Shown piece by piece: positions 32,083-37,136 of a DNA stretch of 37,136 bases. The DNA comes from a virus: positions 1 to 37,136 of IMG/VR virus record IMGVR_UViG_3300020020_000105. One strand, given 5' to 3'. A program made the translations under genes and the position numbers. How positions within the stretch are numbered: position 1 is the first letter of the stretch; each line of letters begins with the position of its first letter. The notes beneath the pieces were generated by a model. That model made no database searches, was not told the DNA's origin, and was given only the letters and a program-made list of their open reading frames with translations.

Positions 32083-33455
32083 GCCTTCGGCCCCTTCATT
32101 GAAGCACGTAGGCTTAACTGATCCGTGAAGATCATAGCTGATGTGGTTGCACGTGTTATCGCTGTGTAGAAGTTCTGCCTCGACTGGTTGTACACAGTGG
32201 ACTTGTTCAAAACATAACACGTGTTAGCGAATTCACTACCCTGACACTTGTGAGTTGTCAGTGCATAGGCTAAGTCGATAGCCTTCAGTGGATAGACATC
32301 GATGATCGTATCTTCCTTAGCCCAATACTCATTCATGTGTGCAGGTATCTCCACAGTACGATCACCAAAGTCAACATCCACACTACCATCAGGATATATC
32401 TGAGTGACGATCCCTGTCTCACCGTTAAGCATCTGTTTAGTCTCTGGACATTCAATAAAAGAGTTAAGCACAGGATTGCCATCACGATCCCAAGCATCGA
32501 AGCGTTGAGTATAGTCTCTAAGGTCATAGGTGTTCTCCGTACACACTACCTTATCACCTAAGCCTATGGTTAGTTTGTCCTTGTCCCACTTCTGCCTTGG
32601 TAATGATAGCTTCTGTGCTGGACTAGGATTGAGTAGCAGACGCAGGACTTCATTCAATGCTTTCGTACCCACCCACGAACGTTTTGCAGGAACGATGATT
32701 TGGTTTTCGATTTGTCTGAAATCCACTCCATTAGCATAGCGTTGTGATACGTACTTTCTAAGCATATCGACTGGACGATCTGTAATTCGTACATGAAAAT
32801 CACCCAAGTCGTCATTGATAGTTGGCATTCTCCCCCGTCTGATAAGATCTGCCTCTCGTAAGATGTTTGACCCTTCACCCTGTCTATAAATCGTTTCCAG
32901 ATGGGTGCCGACGAACTCGTTGAGTATCTTTTGGAACGGAGTCTTGTAACGCTGGCCGTTATTAGGTCGGACAAGGTAGGGTTCAATCGGTGCCAACTGA
33001 TACACGTCACCGAATGCGCGAATGCATCCCCCACGTGGGAGTGCTGCAATGAGATTGTTATGGAGTTCGTAATTGACCATTGCATATTCATCGACCAGTA
33101 TCACCTGTTGATCTAATGGGTTCTTACGGCCACGCGCAGGCATCGTAGGATCAAGGGCCTTACCTTTTTCATCACGTGCGCCGGGACGATTGTACTCTAA
33201 CAGTTTGTGGATTGTTGTAGCAGGAATGCCTGTGGCTTCCTTGATGCGACGAGCAGCCTTACCCGTAGGTGCTGCGAATGCAACGTTCTGCATCTTATGA
33301 TAAAGGAGTTGTTCTCTAACTTGCTTGAGGATGGTGGTCTTACCTGAACCAGCAGGACCACTAACACCAACGATACGCTTTCTAATATCAGTAGCTAAAT
33401 CAACAGCATGTTGCTGCTCTACATCTAATTTGATTTGTTTAACTTCAACCTTCAT
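32079..33455 (-). CDS. SF1 RecD/Dda-like DNA helicase
   Basis: A 458-residue ATP-dependent helicase. Motifs: Walker A GPAGSGKTT (33-41), APTGKAARR (motif Ia, 62-70), TIHKLL, Walker B VILVDEYAMV (118-127), GDVYQLAPIEP (motif III), and a C-terminal UvrD-like half with LAYALTTHKCQGSEF (motif V region) and NFYTAITRATTSAMIF (motif VI). It has an excellent AGGAGG site before its ATG and overlaps the polymerase start. With the polymerase it forms the core of the replication machine; no DnaB-type helicase or primase is seen in the window. A stem-loop stands just upstream (33478-33510). The palindrome TAACACGTGTTA lies in this gene at 32215. Confidence 0.92.
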   Translation of the reverse strand: MKVEVKQIKLDVEQQHAVDLATDIRKRIVGVSGPAGSGKTTILKQVREQLLYHKMQNVAFAAPTGKAARRIKEATGIPATTIHKLLEYNRPGARDEKGKALDPTMPARGRKNPLDQQVILVDEYAMVNYELHNNLIAALPRGGCIRAFGDVYQLAPIEPYLVRPNNGQRYKTPFQKILNEFVGTHLETIYRQGEGSNILREADLIRRGRMPTINDDLGDFHVRITDRPVDMLRKYVSQRYANGVDFRQIENQIIVPAKRSWVGTKALNEVLRLLLNPSPAQKLSLPRQKWDKDKLTIGLGDKVVCTENTYDLRDYTQRFDAWDRDGNPVLNSFIECPETKQMLNGETGIVTQIYPDGSVDVDFGDRTVEIPAHMNEYWAKEDTIIDVYPLKAIDLAYALTTHKCQGSEFANTCYVLNKSTVYNQSRQNFYTAITRATTSAMIFTDQLSLRASMKGPKA

Positions 33456-33477
33456 ACCATCCTCCTGAAAAGTAAGC

Positions 33478-33510
33478 GGCTCCCGTACAAGGGGGACAAG
33501 TACGGGAGCC
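33478..33510 (-). promoter_or_regulatory. Perfect 11-bp stem-loop before the helicase gene
   Basis: GGCTCCCGTAC (33478-33488) and GTACGGGAGCC (33500-33510) pair perfectly around an 11-base loop, in the 88-base gap upstream of the helicase. On the leftward transcript it is followed by GCTTACTTTTC, not a U-run, then directly by the AGGAGG site. It may be a partial terminator, a processing site or a block to RNA decay. Confidence 0.5.
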
Positions 33511-33543
33511 TACAAATACATGGGTCTTGCGCAGGTGAGGGGG

Positions 33544-33816
33544 TTAACGACGTTTACGTTTCAACTCATGCATCTGGTTCTTCATGTCACACGCAACTTG
33601 GTAAGCACACCATCTTACGAATGAGGATCGAGACATGCCAAGGAAATGACAGACTTCAAGGATTGTTTCGTTCTCATCTGTTTCAATGCGTAGTGTGATG
33701 TGAGGTCCGTGTTTGTTTACACCAGTCAACCCACGCGGATACACGCTCCGCATGGGCCGAGGGATGGTAACGGTTTCCTTCAATCGCACTACGGAAGGAT
33801 CAACCGCTTTGCGCAT
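33544..33816 (-). CDS. Ribbon-helix-helix-like DNA-binding protein
   Basis: A 90-residue basic protein. The second half fits a ribbon-helix-helix (Arc/CopG-like) fold: strand HITLRIETDEN (about 39-49), helix ETILEVCHFLG, turn MSRSS, helix FVRWCAYQVACDM, then a basic tail HELKRKRR. Such proteins bind palindromic operators as dimers, so it is a natural candidate reader of the TGTG-N-CACA palindromes in this genome; that link is inference. The start is 5 bases after the upstream stop with no strong ribosome site, so it may be translated by coupling. Confidence 0.6.
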   Translation of the reverse strand: MRKAVDPSVVRLKETVTIPRPMRSVYPRGLTGVNKHGPHITLRIETDENETILEVCHFLGMSRSSFVRWCAYQVACDMKNQMHELKRKRR

Positions 33817-33821
33817 GATAA

Positions 33822-34088
33822 TTACTTAATCAGGAAATGCTGATACTTCTTTTCCACCTGACCAGAAGTCTGCTTAAGGACTTCGTTAGCGTCACGTGTA
33901 GCAGAATGGATTTCCAGATCACCATCCTCACCCACAGAGTAGATAAGGTATGCGTCCTTGGGTGCGCGCTGCAACTCCAGACGTGCCTCATACTTCTCCC
34001 TCTCTTCAGGTGACAGGGTGTTGACATCGATCCTGCTGCGTCTCTTACCGGCCATCTTGACTATCTCCATTTTAGGTTTACTTGCCAT
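33822..34088 (-). CDS. Small unknown basic/acidic protein
   Basis: An 88-residue protein from the ATG at 34088, which has a strong AAGGAGGG site 5 bases upstream; the longer open frame before it crosses the intergenic hairpin and is ignored. It begins with a basic N-terminus (MASKPKMEIVKMAGKRRSRID), then helix SPEEREKYEARLELQRAP. Strands with AYLIYSVGEDGDLEIHSAT and a C-terminal helix follow. The family is not recognised. The strong ribosome site and the dedicated upstream hairpin with palindrome suggest high or regulated expression early in infection. Confidence 0.7.
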   Translation of the reverse strand: MASKPKMEIVKMAGKRRSRIDVNTLSPEEREKYEARLELQRAPKDAYLIYSVGEDGDLEIHSATRDANEVLKQTSGQVEKKYQHFLIK

Positions 34089-34114
34089 TGGACCCTCCTT
34101 TGGGGTACAAGTCA

Positions 34115-34125
34115 TTGTGTCACAA
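34115..34125. promoter_or_regulatory. TTGTG-T-CACAA palindrome
   Basis: An 11-bp dyad with the TGTG-N-CACA core shared with the left-region sites. On the leftward transcript it follows immediately after the stem-loop at 34125-34158, and it lies 27 bases before the start codon of the 88-residue gene. Confidence 0.45.
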
Positions 34126-34158
34126 GGGGTCACCAATAGCAACACATTGATGACCCCT
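34125..34158 (-). promoter_or_regulatory. 13-bp stem-loop between SSB-like gene and the 88-residue gene
   Basis: Arms 34125-34137 and 34146-34158 pair over 13 positions with an 8-base loop. One position is a C/A mismatch on the plus strand but a G-U pair on the minus strand, so the hairpin forms best in the leftward RNA. No U-run follows. It may process or stabilise the mRNA or act as a partial terminator. Confidence 0.55.
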
Positions 34159-34170
34159 CTATGAGAATTA

Positions 34171-34593
34171 TTACGCTGCGGATACCTTACGCACACGCTC
34201 TTGAGGCACACCCTCGAACTCGTCGTTACTAATAGTAACGATAGCCGTCTTGCCAATCCAATCATTGACATTGATTGAGTTGCCAAGTGGTGCGCCGATT
34301 GCTTCAAGGAACTTACGCATACGGAACTTCGCTGCGCGGTCTGCTTCTGCACCTACGTAGTGGCGAACTACTTTACCATCTGCGTAGCTTTCAGCATCAG
34401 CATAGTCAGCCGGGAAATCTTCCGGCTTGATGGTGAACTGTACTTCAACACGCTGCTTACCAGAAGTCTGTGAGATACCAACGGTAGCCTGCGTAATCTG
34501 TGCAGGATAGTCGCTAGGTGGTAGTGCAGCGGGTGCCTCTGCTTGAGACAAGTCATCAGTGTAATCGATAATGCTGCTCAGTTCTTCAGCCAT
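34171..34593 (-). CDS. DUF669-like single-stranded DNA-binding protein
   Basis: A 140-residue protein from the ATG at 34593 (AGAGGTAG about 9 bases upstream). The pattern resembles DUF669/SSB-like phage proteins that work with Sak4/RecA-like ATPases: an acidic N-terminus, PPSDYPAQITQATVGISQ, strand RVEVQFTI, an insertion, HYVGAEADRAAKFRMRKFLEAIGAP, then NDWIGKTAIVTISNDEFEGVPQERV. It would coat ssDNA during replication and recombination. Position close to the ATPase gene supports this. It differs from the E. coli SSB type in having no acidic C-terminal tip. Confidence 0.7.
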   Translation of the reverse strand: MAEELSSIIDYTDDLSQAEAPAALPPSDYPAQITQATVGISQTSGKQRVEVQFTIKPEDFPADYADAESYADGKVVRHYVGAEADRAAKFRMRKFLEAIGAPLGNSINVNDWIGKTAIVTISNDEFEGVPQERVRKVSAA

Positions 34594-34628
34594 AGTAGCT
34601 ACCTCTATTTGGGGTTTTGCGGGTCCAG

Positions 34629-34637
34629 TGTGACACA
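34629..34637. promoter_or_regulatory. TGTG-A-CACA palindrome before the SSB-like gene
   Basis: A 9-bp dyad with the same core as the 107-121 site. On the leftward transcript it comes 3 bases after the stem-loop at 34641-34676 and 35 bases before the SSB-like start. Confidence 0.45.
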
Positions 34638-34640
34638 TAA

Positions 34641-34676
34641 CCACCCACCATACAACCCGCTACATTTGGTGGGTGG
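34641..34676 (-). promoter_or_regulatory. Perfect 10-bp stem-loop before the SSB-like gene
   Basis: CCACCCACCA (34641-34650) pairs with TGGTGGGTGG (34667-34676) around a 16-base loop. The structure lies between the coiled-coil gene and the SSB-like gene, and no U-run follows on the minus strand. Same arrangement as the 34125-34158 element: hairpin, then TGTG-N-CACA, then a CCCCAAA word, then the ribosome site. Confidence 0.5.
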
Positions 34677-34703
34677 GTCTTGAAGAACTACTATAGGTAG
34701 GGA

Positions 34704-35009
34704 TTACTTAATACGTGTTAAGCCTTCCAACGCACCCTTCATGGTATCAATAACTCTATTCAAGTCAGTGATACGTTGAGATATAGTAGTCCTTATCTCG
34801 TCTGCTTCTGCTATCTCACGCTCGAAGCCAGCAATGATACGCTGTGCGTTCACACGCATACTACGTGATGCACGATCAGTGTCTTTGTTAGTCGCAGCTT
34901 CGAGAGGCGTCATTGAAGTTACAGGTTTGGTATTACGTTCCTCTTCCATTGCTGCTTCAATGTCCTGCTCTAATCCAGCAAGCCGCATCTTAATCGGTTC
35001 TGGTTGCAT
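34704..35009 (-). CDS. Small coiled-coil protein
   Basis: A 101-residue protein without a known family, mostly helical with heptad-like spacing (MRLAGLEQDIEAAMEEE and ISQRITDLNRVIDTMKGALEGL). The ATG at 35009 is preferred, because GAAGGA lies 8 bases before it; an ATG at 35018 is in the same frame. The start overlaps the end of the upstream ATPase gene. It probably forms a dimer or a bundle, maybe with the ATPase or the SSB-like protein. The last codons carry a near copy (TAATACGTGTTA) of the dispersed 12-bp palindrome. Confidence 0.65.
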   Translation of the reverse strand: MQPEPIKMRLAGLEQDIEAAMEEERNTKPVTSMTPLEAATNKDTDRASRSMRVNAQRIIAGFEREIAEADEIRTTISQRITDLNRVIDTMKGALEGLTRIK

Positions 35010-35847
35010 TAACTTCATCCTTCATCTTGTCATACTCAGGCGTACCGGGAAGCGGAATCTTACGAAACTTGTTTAGCTTCCAGATCTCATACATCTGAGC
35101 GAGTGTCATGTTGTTTGGGTTTGTCCAATCATCAGGGTTAAACTTCCATGTGAACCTATCTCCTTTCATGGTTGTGAACATGCGTGTCTTGACGGGTGTG
35201 TAGAAGCCATTGGATGATATGATGATGTCTTTCTTCTTACCATCTTGATACATGACTATGCATTCATTGACATTGGATGGTACTTTGTAAACTAGCTGTC
35301 CACCTAGTGCGAGTGTGTGTTGATAGCTTTGGTCTTTAGCGTTAACTTTGGTTTGTTCGTGTGCGAGTAGGCATAGGTGTTTCTTCTCAGCACCAGTAAT
35401 ATTGAGTACAAGCCTAACCAAATGATGCATGAGATTGTTACGCGTTAGATACACTGACTGTGATGGACGTTCGATGCTAGCAGGCACAGAGTCTTTCGAT
35501 GCCTTACTGATACCTGCATCAAAGGTACGATCCTCAATGGAAGATAAGCTATCAATGATAATACTATCGTATTCCTTGATAGCTGACTTGATACCAAGAG
35601 GATCAGTACCGTGGAACTGTTTAGTTATCTCATGTGTTGTTCCACTTAGATCAAACACATCCAAGTTGGGCACACCGATTACGCTAGTGTGCCCATCAGG
35701 ATCAAAATTGATGAGCGCTTTACGTCCCGGCATCGTGGCTGCAAAGGTAGTCTTACCAACTCCCGGCTGGCCCCATAACAGTATACTTAGTCTAGCTATA
35801 GCATCTGTTGACTCGACACGCTCAGTCCCACCAATCTTGACTATCAT
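34990..35847 (-). CDS. RecA-fold ATPase, Sak4-like recombination protein
   Basis: A 285-residue P-loop ATPase: Walker A GQPGVGKTT (26-34), Walker B YDSIIIDSLSS (93-103), a polar glutamine-type strand HLCLLAHEQTKVNA, and C-terminal segments GFYTPVKTRMFTTM. The compact RecA core and its pairing with a DUF669-like ssDNA-binding protein match the Sak4-type recombinases of phages, which promote strand annealing or exchange; the annotation AAA_24 is equivalent. It starts in an ATGA overlap with the upstream 60-residue gene. Roles could be recombination-dependent replication or repair. Confidence 0.8.
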   Translation of the reverse strand: MIVKIGGTERVESTDAIARLSILLWGQPGVGKTTFAATMPGRKALINFDPDGHTSVIGVPNLDVFDLSGTTHEITKQFHGTDPLGIKSAIKEYDSIIIDSLSSIEDRTFDAGISKASKDSVPASIERPSQSVYLTRNNLMHHLVRLVLNITGAEKKHLCLLAHEQTKVNAKDQSYQHTLALGGQLVYKVPSNVNECIVMYQDGKKKDIIISSNGFYTPVKTRMFTTMKGDRFTWKFNPDDWTNPNNMTLAQMYEIWKLNKFRKIPLPGTPEYDKMKDEVNATRTD

Positions 35848-36026
35848 TTCATTTTCCTCGTATAAATTACCTCTACTGGTTTCTGCTCCAGTAGAGGCAT
35901 GTTATATACAGTGACTTCCTTGTGAGCATTCAACGCTATTAGTAACTCGTGATAGTTACAGTCAGGTTGATCCGCAATGCTAAGATCAAGCGGCTGGTGG
36001 TGTCTCTTCTCCTTCACCTTCCGCAT
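35844..36026 (-). CDS. Small unknown protein, overlaps two neighbours
   Basis: A 60-residue protein of unknown function. The start codon lies inside the Glu-rich 3' end of the upstream acidic gene, whose GAA/GAG codons provide a GGAAGAAGAAG ribosome site in a different frame. Its stop overlaps the ATPase start (ATGA), which supports real translation. The sequence has a basic histidine-containing head (RKVKEKRHHQP), then LLIALNAHKEVTVYNMP and EVIYTRKMK. It may have a beta-rich regulator-like fold, but no match is recognised. Confidence 0.55.
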   Translation of the reverse strand: MRKVKEKRHHQPLDLSIADQPDCNYHELLIALNAHKEVTVYNMPLLEQKPVEVIYTRKMK

Positions 36027-36180
36027 CTTCTTCTTCTTCCAAGTTAGTATGTTCCGTTGCCTCCACTTCCTCTTCCTTAATCAACACTTCAATTACTTGG
36101 CGTATCTCATCTACGACATCATCATCGAGATCATTGGTGTCGATGATTTCTTCCAGCATTACGACTACACGTTTATTCAT
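35986..36180 (-). CDS. Small, strongly acidic protein
   Basis: A 64-residue protein from the ATG at 36180, which overlaps the nuclease stop (ATGAATAA); upstream in-frame ATGs at 36195 and 36204 also lack a good ribosome site. It starts NKRVVVMLEEII and then is almost all acidic (DTNDLDDDVVDEI, NLEEEEDAEGEGEETPP), with close to half Asp/Glu and very few basic residues. Such a charge profile is seen in DNA-mimic and anti-defence proteins and in partners of basic nucleases. No family is recognised, so this is only a hint. Confidence 0.55.
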   Translation of the reverse strand: MNKRVVVMLEEIIDTNDLDDDVVDEIRQVIEVLIKEEEVEATEHTNLEEEEDAEGEGEETPPAA

Positions 36181-37132
36181 CTTGGACTGTCCCATATTTG
36201 TCATGGATTGGCGACCATTCGTCAATTCCCATGTCGGCTATCATTTCTACTCTATCACTCGGAGGCACTGCGCAGAAAGGGATAAACATACACGGTGAGA
36301 AGTAACGATTACAACTGATGGTGTACTTAGGTGCATGTACAACGTCATCCTTGTATTGCTCGTAGATATCAGCGGTATGCAAGAACCAATCAAACCATTC
36401 CTCTAATTGGAATGAATATCTATTCACTACAACACGTGACAACCCACCTAATGAGTAGGTCTTTGGCATTGGTAATGCTGTGCCAAGTATTATAGCTTGA
36501 TCTAACTCGATGTTGAGCATCGCAGCTAATGCAATCATGTAGCCGGTGACTTGGTGCGATGTCTCGAAGCTTAGTTCCCATGCGTCGTTAAGGCGGGATG
36601 ATGTCTTATTCTCGTGAAGGCGTATCTGATCCTTTGCCCTGCTGGAGTAATGTAAGCCATCAGCGCGTCCAATATAGCGATACACTCGTGAAGTTCCGCC
36701 TTCAAATCCGAAAGTGATCGTAACGTCGATTGGTATTTCAATTCCCACAAAGTCACCAATGATAATCGGTAGTTCATCACGCCAATCAAAACGATCCATG
36801 TACGCAAGACACATCTCCTCTATGTTGGTGATGCTTCTTCGTCTGTCTGTAGGGCTATCGTAAAAACCACTGTTATAAAGTGCTGCGAGGCTGAATTGGT
36901 GGGATCGTGTGCGATAATCTTCTCTAGTATTAACCGCTCCAAGCATTTCGTTAAGTCTTTCTTCACCGAAAAGATGGTATCCTGTCCTAAGAAAGACTCC
37001 TCTAATTTCATCACTGTTCGCATTGTAGAATGAGGAACCGAACTCGTTAAGACAATAGAGTCGATGTGCGGAGAAAACTTCATGTGCTGCGCCTCCTGCT
37101 TCAAGCGCCATCTTGCGACCTGTTCCAGACAT
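36173..37132 (-). CDS. RecB/Cas4-like PD-(D/E)XK nuclease, possibly incomplete at the window edge
   Basis: 319 residues are visible. Nuclease motifs: GGAAHEVFSAH (13-23; H17), GRADGL (155-160; D158), ENK (174-176), and QVTGY (194-198), the QxxxY motif of RecB/Cas4 relatives. Three cysteines near the C-terminus (C274, C281, C287) are spaced like an iron-sulphur cluster that in Cas4/AddB needs a fourth cysteine from the N-terminus. The frame meets the window end 4 bases before the ATG, so the true start may be further upstream. It would process DNA ends for recombination together with the Sak4-like ATPase. Its stop overlaps the acidic gene. Confidence 0.75.
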   Translation of the reverse strand: MSGTGRKMALEAGGAAHEVFSAHRLYCLNEFGSSFYNANSDEIRGVFLRTGYHLFGEERLNEMLGAVNTREDYRTRSHQFSLAALYNSGFYDSPTDRRRSITNIEEMCLAYMDRFDWRDELPIIIGDFVGIEIPIDVTITFGFEGGTSRVYRYIGRADGLHYSSRAKDQIRLHENKTSSRLNDAWELSFETSHQVTGYMIALAAMLNIELDQAIILGTALPMPKTYSLGGLSRVVVNRYSFQLEEWFDWFLHTADIYEQYKDDVVHAPKYTISCNRYFSPCMFIPFCAVPPSDRVEMIADMGIDEWSPIHDKYGTVQDE

Positions 37133-37136
37133 TGTT

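Noticed and set aside
34089-34352. N-terminal extension of the 88-residue early gene
   Set aside because: The extension overlaps the SSB-like gene and the hairpin and is rich in Ser/Cys/Val shadow sequence; a strong AAGGAGGG marks the ATG at 34088.

Overview
The window reads as nearly all, and possibly all, of the genome of a short-tailed (podovirus-type) double-stranded DNA phage of a Gram-negative bacterium. Evidence: terminase, portal, scaffold and coat genes in canonical order; two tail-tube-like proteins followed by a self-cleaving fibre and a lectin-like spike; no tape-measure protein; and, after the lysis genes, a set of large internal or ejection proteins that includes a separate transglycosylase. 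A family-19 endolysin and a two-helix holin-like protein fit a Gram-negative host. No integrase, transposase, tRNA, rRNA or CRISPR array was seen. The host genus cannot be read from the sequence.

Layout. 1-1188 is non-coding and rich in palindromes, short direct repeats and a perfect DnaA-box match; it is the best candidate for an origin and control region. 1189-29339 is one long rightward block. It holds two unknown small proteins, terminase small subunit, two overlapping small ORFs, terminase large subunit, portal, scaffold, coat, two head proteins and a stem-loop; then head-tail connector and tail tube proteins, S74 fibre, lectin-like spike, small genes, a 29-residue membrane ORF, GH19 endolysin and two-TM holin candidate; then a GNAT protein, internal virion proteins with a lytic transglycosylase, a 1606-residue ejection protein and two hydrophilic proteins. 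Most neighbours overlap by ATGA or TAATG, so translation is probably coupled.

29348-37132 is a leftward block that ends at an intrinsic terminator with a UUCG tetraloop. In transcription order it holds a RecB/Cas4-like nuclease (at the window edge, perhaps incomplete), an acidic protein, a small unknown, a RecA-like/Sak4-like ATPase, a coiled-coil protein, a DUF669-like ssDNA-binding protein, two small proteins (one ribbon-helix-helix), an SF1 RecD-like helicase, a uracil-DNA-glycosylase/DNA polymerase A fusion and a small unknown. This is the replication and recombination module. No RNA polymerase or primase is visible.

The two blocks converge at about 29340. If the window ends join, which is an inference, they also diverge from the 1.2 kb left region, giving a simple early-left, late-right genome. 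The features most worth a second look are the repeated stem-loop plus TGTG-N-CACA elements in the early operon and their relatives in the left region, the UDG-polymerase fusion with an altered UDG motif, and the tiny membrane ORF in the lysis cassette.
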